From the NCBI RefSeq assembly GCF_001908205.1, contig NZ_LGHL01000168.1, positions 1 to 39,859 on the forward strand: a stretch of DNA of 39,859 nt. Direction: 5' to 3'. Under the pieces are notes generated by a model, which ran no database searches, had not been told where the DNA came from, and saw only the letters and a program-made list of their open reading frames with translations. This stretch comes from Bradyrhizobium sp. NAS80.1 (lineage in GTDB: Bacteria; Pseudomonadota; Alphaproteobacteria; Rhizobiales; Xanthobacteraceae). Both the position numbers and the translations under genes were made by a program. Numbering within the stretch: position 1 is the first letter of the stretch; the number at the start of each line of letters is the position of its first letter. This document shows, piece by piece, positions 14,470 to 22,275 of the stretch.

Positions 14470-15822
14470 ATGAGAACTGATCTCGCAGCGAGCTACGGCG
14501 AAGAACGTCTGCCGCGCTACACCAGCTATCCGACCGCGCCGCACTTCTCGCCGGCGATCGGCGCCGACACTTACGCCCGATGGCTGGCCGAGCTTCCCTC
14601 GGGAGCCGGCGCGTCACTTTACCTGCACGTGCCGTTTTGCCGTGAGATGTGTTGGTATTGCGGTTGCCATACCCAGATCGTCCGCCGCGACGGGCTGATC
14701 GCGGCCTATCAGCAGACGCTGCGGAGCGAGATCGCGCAGGTCGCAGAAACCATCGGTCGCCGCATCAAGGTGGAGCACATCCATTTCGGCGGCGGCACGC
14801 CGACGATCGTGGCGCCGGAAGCGTTTGCCGAGTTGATGGCGGCGATGCGTCACGCATTCTTCGTGCTGCCGTCGGCCGAGATCGCGGTCGAGATCGATCC
14901 GCGAACATTGACCGCCGATATGGTCGAGGCCATGCGGCTCTCCGGCGTCAACCGCGCGAGCCTCGGGGTGCAGAGTTTCGATCCCGTCGTGCAGCGCGCG
15001 ATCAATCGCGTGCAGAGCTACGAACAGACGGCTTCCGTGGTCGATATGCTCCAGCGAGCCGACATCAAGGGGATCAATTTCGACCTGATCTACGGGCTGC
15101 CGCACCAGACCGTCGCTTCGTGCCTTGATACCGTGCGGCGTTCGCTTGAGCTCGCGCCGGCCCGCTTCTCGGTGTTCGGCTATGCGCACGTGCCGACCTT
15201 CAAGAAGCACCAGCGCATGATCGACGAAAACCATCTGCCCGATGGCCTTGCGCGTCACGACCAGGCCTGTGCGATCGCAAATGCGCTGAAGGAGGCCGGC
15301 TACGTGCAGATCGGGCTCGACCATTTCGCGCGTCCCGATGATGCCATGGCCGTGGCCTTCGAGGATCGGACATTGCGGCGTAATTTCCAGGGCTATACCA
15401 CCGACAGAGGCGAGGTCCTGCTCGGCTTCGGCGCAAGCGCAATCGGCCGTCTACCGCAAGGCTATGTCCAGAACGAGGTGCAGATCGCCCCGTACTCGCA
15501 AAGCATCGCCGCCGGCCGTCTCGCTATCGCGAAGGGTTATGGCCTCACCGACGACGATCGCCTGCGCGCCGACATCATCGAGCGTATCATGTGCGAATTC
15601 AGCGCCGATCTCGGTGACATCTGCGCGCGCCATGGCGCAGAGGCGGAGGCGATGCTGAAGTCGGCGTCGCGCCTGAAGCCGCTAATCTCGGACGGTGTGG
15701 TGAGACTGGACGGCGACCGCCTCGCGGTCGCGAACGACTCGCGCTTCCTGGTCCGCAGCGTCGCCGCCGCCTTCGATGCGCATCTCGATACAGCGAAGCA
15801 GTTGCACAGCCGGGCAGTGTAG
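14470..15822 (+). CDS. hemN: Oxygen-independent coproporphyrinogen III oxidase (radical SAM)
   Basis: Converts coproporphyrinogen III to protoporphyrinogen IX without oxygen, needed to make heme during anaerobic or symbiotic growth. The 450-residue protein opens with RYTSYPTAPHFS and has the radical SAM cluster CREMCWYCGC (Cys57, Cys61, Cys64), the SAM segment HFGGGTPTI at about 100-108, LGVQSFDP, FDLIYGLPHQT and GLDHFARPDD. Length is normal for HemN. The frame is intact. It is placed between nirK and nnrR, as in Bradyrhizobium, and preceded by a FixK-type box. A palindromic repeat follows the stop. It acts in the cytosol. Confidence 0.95.
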   Translation: MRTDLAASYGEERLPRYTSYPTAPHFSPAIGADTYARWLAELPSGAGASLYLHVPFCREMCWYCGCHTQIVRRDGLIAAYQQTLRSEIAQVAETIGRRIKVEHIHFGGGTPTIVAPEAFAELMAAMRHAFFVLPSAEIAVEIDPRTLTADMVEAMRLSGVNRASLGVQSFDPVVQRAINRVQSYEQTASVVDMLQRADIKGINFDLIYGLPHQTVASCLDTVRRSLELAPARFSVFGYAHVPTFKKHQRMIDENHLPDGLARHDQACAIANALKEAGYVQIGLDHFARPDDAMAVAFEDRTLRRNFQGYTTDRGEVLLGFGASAIGRLPQGYVQNEVQIAPYSQSIAAGRLAIAKGYGLTDDDRLRADIIERIMCEFSADLGDICARHGAEAEAMLKSASRLKPLISDGVVRLDGDRLAVANDSRFLVRSVAAAFDAHLDTAKQLHSRAV

Positions 15823-15833
15823 CTCATCTCGCC

Positions 15834-15934
15834 GTCATTCCGGGGCGCGCGCAGCGCGAGCCCGGAATCCATTTCACCGCATGGGTTGTTGCTCGATGGA
15901 TTCCGGGTTCACGCTTCGCGTGCCCCGGAATGAC
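15834..15934. repeat. Long palindromic intergenic repeat (GTCATTCCGGGG type)
   Basis: Arms of about 38 bp: the left begins GTCATTCCGGGGCGCGC and reaches CCCGGAATCCA; the right begins TGGATTCCGGG and ends CCCCGGAATGAC. The central loop is about 25 nt. It lies just after hemN and just before the FixK box of the DUF1858 gene, so it may insulate the two transcripts. Same family as 3849-3947. Confidence 0.8.
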
Positions 15935-15948
15935 GACTTCGCCCCAGC

Positions 15949-15962
15949 TTGCGCTTCAACAA
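15949..15962 (+). promoter_or_regulatory. FixK/NnrR-type box upstream of the DUF1858 gene
   Basis: TTGCGCTTCAACAA (TTG-N8-CAA) shares nine of its fourteen bases, including TTGCGCT and CAA, with the nirK box. Its centre is 55 nt before ATG 16011; a site at -41.5 would give a leader of about 14 nt. Confidence 0.7.
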
Positions 15963-16010
15963 AGAGATCGCGCCCCGCTCGGCTATCGTCATTTCGGAAG
16001 GGAGTTTCCC

Positions 16011-16208
16011 ATGCCGTTCCGATCCGACGATCTGGTCGATGACATCATGCGTACGGCGCCGCACACGATCCGCGTGTTCCTCGCCTTCAGGATGGCCTGC
16101 GTCGGCTGTCCGATTGCAACCTTCCACACGGTGGAAGACGCCTGCCGCGAGCATGGCATCGAGCGCGACAAATTCCTCGCCGCGCTGTGCGATTGCGTGC
16201 CGGCGTGA
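16011..16208 (+). CDS. DUF1858-domain small cysteine-rich protein
   Basis: 65 residues with the DUF1858 pattern: a short helix (DDLVDDIMRTAPHTIRVF), the turn MACVGCPIATFHTVEDAC and a last helix. Cysteines are at 30, 33, 45, 60 and 62; the CxxC at 30-33 is the family mark. Such domains occur alone or joined to anaerobic redox proteins; binding of a metal or redox action is supposed, not shown. I start at ATG 16011 behind GGAAGGGAG rather than at 15930, which lies inside the upstream repeat and box. It is convergent with nnrR and has its own FixK-type box, so it probably belongs to the low-oxygen regulon. Confidence 0.85.
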   Translation: MPFRSDDLVDDIMRTAPHTIRVFLAFRMACVGCPIATFHTVEDACREHGIERDKFLAALCDCVPA

Positions 16209-16246
16209 GGCGGGTTGGAGTCCGCGCGGGGCGCGCGCGGAGTCCC

Positions 16247-16290
16247 GGGTGAGGGCGAGCTTTCGCCGTAAGCGGAAGCGCCCCTCACCC
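16247..16290. terminator. Stem-loop between convergent DUF1858 gene and nnrR
   Basis: GGGTGAGGGCG (16247-16257) pairs with CGCCCCTCACCC (16279-16290) apart from one bulged base, and an inner GCTTTCGC/GCGGAAGC stem extends it. It sits between two convergent stop codons and probably ends both transcripts. No strong U tract is present. Confidence 0.55.
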
Positions 16291-16328
16291 CTATTTCACG
16301 GACAGAAGTAACGCGCCGGAAGCCGACC

Positions 16329-17039
16329 TCATGCCGGGCCGCTGTCCACCGTCCGCTCTGCCAGCACGACGATCCTGTGTGGATCGCGCAGGATGATGCG
16401 CTGACGGCCGCTCTCGACGAGGCCCTGCTGTTCCCAGCCGCTGAGGATGCGGCTGACGGTGTGCAGCGTGGTCCCGGTCATCTGGGCGATGTCCTGGCGG
16501 CTAATCGGGAAGTCGATCTCGATGCCATGATCGACTTTCTTGCCGGACTGTTTGGCAAGCCGCAGCAGCGCATGCGCGACGCGCTGCTCGACCTGCTGGG
16601 TCGATATTTCGAGGATGCGGGTGTGGCTCTCCTGCAGCCGCGTGCCGACGGTCTGGAGTGTGTTGGCGGCAAGGGCCGGAAACCGCTCGATCAGCCGTGG
16701 CCAGGCCGAGGTCGGCCAGATCAGCACGACGCTGTCATCGACCGCCATCGCAGTCGCCGGGTAACGCGCGGCTCCGATCGCCATCGCGAGTCCGAACGTC
16801 TCGCCGGGCGAGACATAGCGCACCACGATCTGCTCGCCGGTCGGCGTGGTCTTGGCCGCGCGGACGTGGCCGTGCAGCAGCAGGAAGAAGGATTGCGCGT
16901 CCGCGCCCTGCTCGAAAATGGTGCTGTTCTTGGGGTAGCGCGCCGAGCGGGCCTCGCGCAGGATCTCGTCGAGGTCCTCCGGCTTGACACCCCCAAACAG
17001 CGGCAAATGCGCAACCAGCGATGTGTCGACCTTGGCCAT
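16329..17039 (-). CDS. nnrR: Crp/Fnr-family regulator of denitrification (NnrR-like)
   Basis: NnrR activates nirK and nor genes in answer to nitric oxide or low oxygen. The 236-residue protein has a cyclic-nucleotide-binding-type beta barrel (FEQGADAQSFFLLLHGHV..GETFG), a long dimer helix (ESHTRILEISTQQVEQRVAHALL) and a winged helix-turn-helix (ISRQDIAQMTGTTLHTVSRILSGWEQQG). It contains no cysteine, so it cannot hold an FNR-type iron-sulfur cluster; this is as expected for the NnrR/Dnr branch. The ATG at 17039 has a strong AAGGAGG before it. It is divergent from nnrS, and the two share a symmetrical FixK box. Placement beside nirK and hemN matches the Bradyrhizobium order. Confidence 0.88.
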   Translation of the reverse strand: MAKVDTSLVAHLPLFGGVKPEDLDEILREARSARYPKNSTIFEQGADAQSFFLLLHGHVRAAKTTPTGEQIVVRYVSPGETFGLAMAIGAARYPATAMAVDDSVVLIWPTSAWPRLIERFPALAANTLQTVGTRLQESHTRILEISTQQVEQRVAHALLRLAKQSGKKVDHGIEIDFPISRQDIAQMTGTTLHTVSRILSGWEQQGLVESGRQRIILRDPHRIVVLAERTVDSGPA

Positions 17040-17091
17040 TCTGCCTCCTTGGCGCTCGGGAGTGTGATGGCACCTGCAATCGTCCGGTTGT

Positions 17092-17105
17092 TTGCGATAG
17101 CGCAA
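17092..17105. promoter_or_regulatory. Symmetrical FixK/FNR-type box between nnrR and nnrS
   Basis: TTGCG-ATAG-CGCAA is a perfect inverted repeat. Its centre is 60 nt before the nnrR ATG and 70 nt before the nnrS ATG. With sites at -41.5 both transcripts would have leaders of about 18 and 29 nt, so one box can drive both genes. Confidence 0.85.
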
Positions 17106-17168
17106 AACGGGCCGGCCGGGCGGCAGTATTTTTCCAGACAACGGTCCGAATTCACAGGAGTTGCCCCC

Positions 17169-18380
17169 ATGGCTCGCGCCCGATCCCGTAACTTTCAGGG
17201 CTGGCCGCTGTTCGCGAACAGCTTTCGGCCCTTTTTCCTGCTGGCCGCGATCCAGGCGGGGCTGTCGATTCTGGCCTGGCTGCCGATGTTCTATGGCGAA
17301 TTGTCGGTGAGTTCCGCCTTCGCGCCGCGCGACTGGCACGTCCACGAAATGCTCTATGGCTTCCTGCCGGCGGTGATCACGGGGTTCCTGTTCACCGCGA
17401 TCCCGAACTGGACCGGGCGGCTGCCGATCCAGGGCACCTCGCTGGGGGCGCTGCTGGTGGTCTGGCTGGCCGGGCGCATTGCCGTGACACTGTCGGCGGA
17501 TATCGGGTGGGCATTTGCGCTTGTCGTCGATGCTGCCTTCCTGGCCCTGGTCGTCGCCGCCGCGACGCGCGAGATCATCGCGGGCGGCAATTGGCGCAAC
17601 CTGCCCGTGGTGGTCCTGGTGCTCGTGCTGCTAGCGGGCAACGTCGCCTTTCATCTCGAATCGCATTTCGAAGGCGCGGCCGATGTCAGCATCCGCGTCG
17701 GCATCGGCGTGGTCGTGCTGCTGATTGCGCTGATCGGCGGCCGCATCATCCCGAGCTTCACCCGCAACTGGCTGGTCAAGTTCAATCCCGGCCGCCTGCC
17801 GGTGCCGTTCGGGCGCTTTGACGGCGCGGTGATCGGATGCAGCGCGATCGCGCTCATCTCATGGATCGTGGCGCCGCTGAGCACCATCACCGGCGTGGTG
17901 ATGGCGCTTGTCGGTGTCCTGCACCTGGTCCGGCTTGCGCGCTGGGCCGGCGACCGCACCTCGCGCGAGCGGCTGCTCCTGATCCTGCATGTCGGCTACG
18001 CCTTCGTGCCGTTCGGCTTCCTGCTGAATGCCGCGGCCGTCTTCGGCGCGCTGCCGCCGAGCGCGGGCATTCATGCCTGGATGGCAGGCGCGGCCGGAAC
18101 CATGACGCTCGCGGTGATGACGCGTGCGAGCCTCGGTCATACCGGACAGGCGCTGACCGCCTCGCCCGCGACGCAAGGCATCTACGTCGCGATCATCGTC
18201 GCTGCGCTGGCGCGGGTTGCAGCTGTCGTGCTGCCTGCGCATAGTGATGCGCTGCTGCACATTGCGGCCTGCGGCTGGGTCGTCGCTTTCCTTGGCTTTG
18301 CCATCGCGTTCGGACCGCTGCTCGCCGGTAGCCGCCGGCGCGCATTGGCCATCATGGGGGTGCCCGCCGCGGCGCGCTAA
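17169..18380 (+). CDS. nnrS: NnrS-family membrane protein, NO response
   Basis: NnrS proteins are polytopic heme- and copper-containing membrane proteins linked to tolerance of nitric oxide. The 403-residue protein has about twelve hydrophobic segments. Conserved histidines are in DWHVHEMLYGF (His57, His59), further FHLESHFEG, and RIIPSFTRNWL, MTRASLGHTG near the C-terminus. I start at ATG 17169 behind AGGAG; the frame runs open further back to 16377 but only through nnrR on the other strand. It shares a FixK-type box with nnrR. The stop overlaps that of the convergent AraC-type gene by 4 nt. Confidence 0.9.
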   Translation: MARARSRNFQGWPLFANSFRPFFLLAAIQAGLSILAWLPMFYGELSVSSAFAPRDWHVHEMLYGFLPAVITGFLFTAIPNWTGRLPIQGTSLGALLVVWLAGRIAVTLSADIGWAFALVVDAAFLALVVAAATREIIAGGNWRNLPVVVLVLVLLAGNVAFHLESHFEGAADVSIRVGIGVVVLLIALIGGRIIPSFTRNWLVKFNPGRLPVPFGRFDGAVIGCSAIALISWIVAPLSTITGVVMALVGVLHLVRLARWAGDRTSRERLLLILHVGYAFVPFGFLLNAAAVFGALPPSAGIHAWMAGAAGTMTLAVMTRASLGHTGQALTASPATQGIYVAIIVAALARVAAVVLPAHSDALLHIAACGWVVAFLGFAIAFGPLLAGSRRRALAIMGVPAAAR

Positions 18381-19414
18381 GCCGCGGTCGCCGCAGGCAC
18401 CTTGGCCGGCCTGGCCTGGGGCCGCATGCCCCGGCGCCATTCGGTGATGGTGCAGCGGAAGCGGCCGCGGAACCAGCGGGCCATCGCGCTTTGCGCGGAG
18501 AATCCGAGCTGCGCGGCGACGCCGGCCAGCGGCCGGCCAGGATCGTCGATCAACTGGATCGCGAGATCGGCGCGCTGCGCGTCGAGAATGGCCGAGAAGC
18601 TGGTACCGGCCTCGGCCAGATGACGGTGGATGGTACGGCGGGTGCACGCGAAGTACTCGGCCACGCGCTCGACCGTGCAGTCGCCGCTTGCGAGCAGGAT
18701 GCGGACGATCTCGTCGACCTTCTCCTCCCAGCTTGACGGCCGCGCTTCGATCGCCTCGATCCGCTTGCGCAGATAGCTCGCGATTAGCGGATGGGCGCTC
18801 GGGACCCGGCGCTCCATGTCGTGTGCCGACAACAGGATCGCATCATCATCGGCATTGAAGATCACGCGGCAGCCGAAGAACGCGCGATAGCGCTTGCGGT
18901 CGTGCGGTGGCGGATAGCGCAGGTGAACCTCCAGCGGCCGCCAATCGCTGCCGAACAGCGACTGGATGATGCGGTGGACGCTGCCGAGCACCATGTCGAT
19001 CGACTGGCGTGGCGCGGTCGGCTGACTGCCGCGCAGATGCACCGTGATGGTCACGGTCTGCTTGTTGCGGGCGACGTCCAGCCGCATGCCGTCGTGATGG
19101 ATATGGATGAAGCGCGAGAAAGCTTTGATCGCCTCGCCGACGGTCGCCTGTTCGCGCACGATCAGGCCGACCGCGCCAAAATTGGTGAGTCCGCCGCGCT
19201 CGGCGATGCGCAGACCAAAATCTTCGGCACCCGAAGACTTTGCCGACAATTCGAGCAGGCGACGCATGCTTGTGACGGCAATCGGCGTATCGGGCTCGTC
19301 GAGGCAGGCCAGTGGCAGCCTGACCTTGCGCATCATCTGTTTGGGGTCGAGCCCGACCGACCGGGCGACCTCCGGGTAATAGCTCAAGCTTGCGCTGCGA
19401 ATGAGGTCGGCCAT
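18377..19414 (-). CDS. AraC-family transcriptional regulator (OruR/ArgR-like)
   Basis: 345 residues. The N-terminal part resembles the ligand domain found in OruR/VirS-type AraC regulators (SYYPEVARSVGLDPKQMM; GLRIAERGGLTNFGAVGLIV). The C-terminal AraC DNA-binding domain holds two helix-turn-helix units: CTVERVAEYFACTRRTIHRH and LAGVAAQLGFSAQSAMARWF. I chose ATG 19414 behind CAGGAG; the frame runs open to 19546 but without a better start. It is convergent with nnrS and divergent from the FixJ-like gene. The effector and targets are unknown; targets are often neighbours, so the FixJ-like gene or nnrS are candidates only. Confidence 0.88.
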   Translation of the reverse strand: MADLIRSASLSYYPEVARSVGLDPKQMMRKVRLPLACLDEPDTPIAVTSMRRLLELSAKSSGAEDFGLRIAERGGLTNFGAVGLIVREQATVGEAIKAFSRFIHIHHDGMRLDVARNKQTVTITVHLRGSQPTAPRQSIDMVLGSVHRIIQSLFGSDWRPLEVHLRYPPPHDRKRYRAFFGCRVIFNADDDAILLSAHDMERRVPSAHPLIASYLRKRIEAIEARPSSWEEKVDEIVRILLASGDCTVERVAEYFACTRRTIHRHLAEAGTSFSAILDAQRADLAIQLIDDPGRPLAGVAAQLGFSAQSAMARWFRGRFRCTITEWRRGMRPQARPAKVPAATAA

Positions 19415-19617
19415 GCGAACCGCTCCTGCCTGCCATTCCCGCGGATGTCCCGAAATGTAAAGTTTCTGTCCCGATCCGTCAAATCCGGGAACTCGGTGCA
19501 ACATACATAGGGGAGACCGAAGCACCGGCGCGAATGCAGTGCTCATGACGGCGCAGCAGGGCGGTGGGCCCCGCGGCCGTCTCGGATCATTTGAGCATAC
19601 ATTGCTGGATCGGGATT

Positions 19618-20238
19618 ATGCCGGGGAACACGCTTTCCAAGGGCGAGGTATTCGTCATCGACACCGACGCCGCCTCCCGCGAACAACTTTCGACGGCGCT
19701 TGAGCAGAGCGCCTATGACGTGATCTGCTTTGCAGACGGCGCATCGTTGTTGTCGGAAGCGAAGGCGCGGATGCCGGCCTGCGTGCTGCTGGAGATGCCA
19801 CAGGATCGCTCCGGGCTCGACGTGCTCAGGCGCTTGCGCGAGGAAAATTGCATGGCGCCGGTCCTTGTGACGTCGGCGAATGGCAGCATCGCCATGGCCG
19901 TCGATGCGATCAAGAGCGGCGCGGCCGATTTCATTGAGAAGCCGTTCCGTAGCCACGACATCGTCGGCCGGATCGATGCCGCCATCGACGAATCCGCGCA
20001 GCCCGCCTCGTGCCGGCAGCGCTGGCTGCACGGCTGCGAAGCCCTGACCGCGCGTGAGGGCGACGTGCTCGAGCACCTCGCGGCCGGCCTCACCAACAAG
20101 GAGATCGCCCGGCGCATGCATCTGAGCGCGCGGACGATCGAGGGCTATCGCGCCGGCATTCTGAGGAAGGCCGGCGCTCGCAACGTGACCGATCTGCTCC
20201 GCCGCATCTTCGGCCAGGGGGCGCCCGCGCAAATCTGA
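19618..20238 (+). CDS. FixJ/NarL-type response regulator with degenerate receiver
   Basis: 206 residues: a receiver-like domain (about 9-125) and a LuxR-type helix-turn-helix (LTAREGDVLEHLAAGLTNKE, then IARRMHLSARTIEGYRAGIL). The receiver keeps the conserved Thr (VLVTSANG) and Lys (FIEKPF), but the acidic pocket reads IDTDA and the phospho-acceptor Asp is missing: the segment reads CVLLEMPQDRSG, with Leu or Glu in its place and one residue shorter than FixJ. It is therefore probably a pseudo-receiver not switched by ordinary phosphorylation. The start ATG 19618 is chosen because the receiver begins right after it; an upstream start at 19564 would add an unrelated stretch. No histidine kinase gene is nearby. 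Confidence 0.85.
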   Translation: MPGNTLSKGEVFVIDTDAASREQLSTALEQSAYDVICFADGASLLSEAKARMPACVLLEMPQDRSGLDVLRRLREENCMAPVLVTSANGSIAMAVDAIKSGAADFIEKPFRSHDIVGRIDAAIDESAQPASCRQRWLHGCEALTAREGDVLEHLAAGLTNKEIARRMHLSARTIEGYRAGILRKAGARNVTDLLRRIFGQGAPAQI

Positions 20239-20425
20239 GGCGCGACTTCCGAGGCCCAACTCCGCAGCGCGACGACGTTGTGTTCCACGGCCATGGTGCC
20301 GCCGCAGCAATGCCCCACGGAAACCCCAATCGAACCGGTTCCTTCCCTGCCGCGTCTCAACACGATGGCGAGGCATTTTTCGCGCGTCCGGCTGGCGGCG
20401 CGGCGACACTGGCAAGAGGGACTTT

Positions 20426-22105
20426 ATGCGCATCACCGCAAGATGTTTGGCAACGACGAGCCTGGTTATGCTGGCCAATGCGGCGGCGTTGCCGTCATGG
20501 GCCGCCGACGTGGACGCCACTTCGGCCATCGACACCGTCACAGTTTACCCTGACGGCGCCACGGTTACCCGAATCATCGCGCTGGACCTCGCTTCCGGTG
20601 ACAGCACGCTGGTCGCCAGGGACTTTCCGCTCTCGCTCGATCCGTCCTCGCTGCGCGTTGAAGGCGAGGCGGGAGCCAAGCTCACCATCGGCACGATCGA
20701 CGCGCGGCCGCCGCGCGCGGCGCCGCCCGTCAACCTGCCCGAGCTCGACAAGCGCATCGAAGCGCTCAGGGATCAGCGCGCCGATCTGCAAGGCGCGATC
20801 GACGCGGCCAACGCCCGGCGCAAATTCGCGCAGCGTTTTGCCGAGGCCTCGCCTGCCGGCCTCGGCGACAAGGGCGAGGCCCGGCCGATCACCGAATGGC
20901 GCGCGGCCTTTGCCGCGGTGGCCGAGGAGATCGCGACCGCCGACACTGCGATCCGCGACGCCACGCGAAAACAGCGCGAGATCGATCGCCAGATCGCGCA
21001 GCTTGAAGCCGAACGCTCCGCCAAGCCGCCGAGCAAGCTCGAGGTGCGGATCGACGTCGCCTCGGCAGCGGCGACCAAGGCGACGCTGCGGGTGACCTAT
21101 GCCGTACGCAATGCGCGTTGGGTGCCGCTCTATGACGCCCGGCTCGACACCGGAGCGAAGGACCGCAAGCCGCAAGTCGAATTGGTCCGCCGTGCCGAGG
21201 TCACGCAATCGACCGGCGAGGACTGGTCCAACGTCACGCTCGGCGTCTCCACGGTTCGCATCGGCCGCGGCGGCAGCGCGCCGGAGCTGAACTCGCTGGT
21301 CGCGCAATATCCGCAAGTGCCGAAGCCGATGGCGCTCGGCGCGGCCTCGGATCTGGTGCGGTCCGCGCCAGCGCCGCGTCAGATGCAGTCGCCGGCGATG
21401 GCCAAGGTTACGGAGGCGGCCGAACCGCGCGAGCGCGCCGATGAGCAGCAAGCGGTCGCCGAGATCGGCGACTTCCAGGCCACGTTCAGGATCCCCGGCC
21501 GCGTCAGCCTCGGCGCCGCCGAGGGCGCCAAGAGCCTGCGCATCGCCGCGATGAGCGTGCCCGCCGATCTGGCGGTCCGCGCGGCACCGGTGATGGATCC
21601 CACCGCCTTCCTCGAAGCCAGCTTCAAGCAGACCGATGATGCGACGCTGCTGCCGGGCAAGGTTGCGATCTACCGCGACGGTGTCTTTGTCGGCCGCGGC
21701 AAGATCGCTGCGTCGGCCAAGGACGACATTGTGCGGCTCGGTTTCGGTGCCGACGACAAGGTCAAGATCGAGCGCGCCGTGCTCAAGCGCAACGAGGGCT
21801 CCGTCGGCCTCCTGGTCACGACGTCGAAGACCGACGAGCGCGCGTTCAAGACCACCATCCGCAACGGACACGACTTCCCGATCAAGGTCGCGATCGAGGA
21901 TCAGTTGCCGGTCAGCGAGAACGAGGACATCGTCGTCGAGATGCTGCCCTCGACCACGCCGCCGACCGCAAACAACATCCGCGACCGGCGCGGCGTGCAG
22001 GAATGGACGTTCGACGCCAAGCCCGGCGAGATCAGGGACATCAACTTCGCCTGGCGTATCCGTTGGCCGAAGGACAAGAGCATGGTGATCGTGCCGGCGG
22101 GGTAG
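20426..22105 (+). CDS. DUF4139/mucoidy-inhibitor MuiA-type exported protein
   Basis: 559 residues with a Sec signal peptide (cleavage near SWA-ADVD, residue 26). The N-terminal DUF4140-type domain starts at IDTVTVYPDGATVTRIIALD. A coiled-coil-prone stretch follows at about 105-205 (LDKRIEALRDQRADLQGAID; KQREIDRQIAQLEAERSAK). The DUF4139 domain starts near VRNARWVPLYDARLD and runs to the end (INFAWRIRWPKDKSM). The molecular function of the family is unknown; a relative was described as a mucoidy inhibitor. The ATG has GAGGGA before it. It stands alone, followed by a palindromic repeat and a convergent gene. Confidence 0.85.
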   Translation: MRITARCLATTSLVMLANAAALPSWAADVDATSAIDTVTVYPDGATVTRIIALDLASGDSTLVARDFPLSLDPSSLRVEGEAGAKLTIGTIDARPPRAAPPVNLPELDKRIEALRDQRADLQGAIDAANARRKFAQRFAEASPAGLGDKGEARPITEWRAAFAAVAEEIATADTAIRDATRKQREIDRQIAQLEAERSAKPPSKLEVRIDVASAAATKATLRVTYAVRNARWVPLYDARLDTGAKDRKPQVELVRRAEVTQSTGEDWSNVTLGVSTVRIGRGGSAPELNSLVAQYPQVPKPMALGAASDLVRSAPAPRQMQSPAMAKVTEAAEPRERADEQQAVAEIGDFQATFRIPGRVSLGAAEGAKSLRIAAMSVPADLAVRAAPVMDPTAFLEASFKQTDDATLLPGKVAIYRDGVFVGRGKIAASAKDDIVRLGFGADDKVKIERAVLKRNEGSVGLLVTTSKTDERAFKTTIRNGHDFPIKVAIEDQLPVSENEDIVVEMLPSTTPPTANNIRDRRGVQEWTFDAKPGEIRDINFAWRIRWPKDKSMVIVPAG

Positions 22106-22125
22106 AGCACGCCGCGTCCATTTTA

Positions 22126-22253
22126 CCTCGCCCCGCTTGCGGGGAGAGGTCGGCGCGAAGCGCCGGGTGAGGGGGACTCTCCGCAAATCGCACTCTCACC
22201 ATCCTCGTGGCTAGCCCCTCACCCCAGCCCTCTCCCCGTAAGAACGGGGAGAG
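22126..22253. repeat. Intergenic repeat with two CTCTCCCC-type hairpins
   Basis: The first hairpin is at 22126-22149 (CCTCGCCCCGC with GCGGGGAGAGG). The second is perfect: CTCTCCCCGT (22230-22239) with ACGGGGAGAG (22244-22253). Between them are CGGCGCGAAGCGCCG and the words GGTGAGGGGGA and CCCTCACCCC. It fills the gap between two convergent stops. Relatives of the second hairpin are at 5736-5759 and, in part, at 34232-34253. Confidence 0.7.
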
Positions 22254-22275
22254 GGGGAGGAGAGAGAGCGGACGC

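Noticed and set aside
16377..17168. Upstream extension of nnrS by 264 codons
   Set aside because: It is antisense to nnrR and crosses the shared promoter; the NnrS family starts at ATG 17169.
20278..20553. 91-codon frame before the DUF4139 gene
   Set aside because: Overlaps the signal peptide region of a well-supported gene, with no ribosome site or known pattern.
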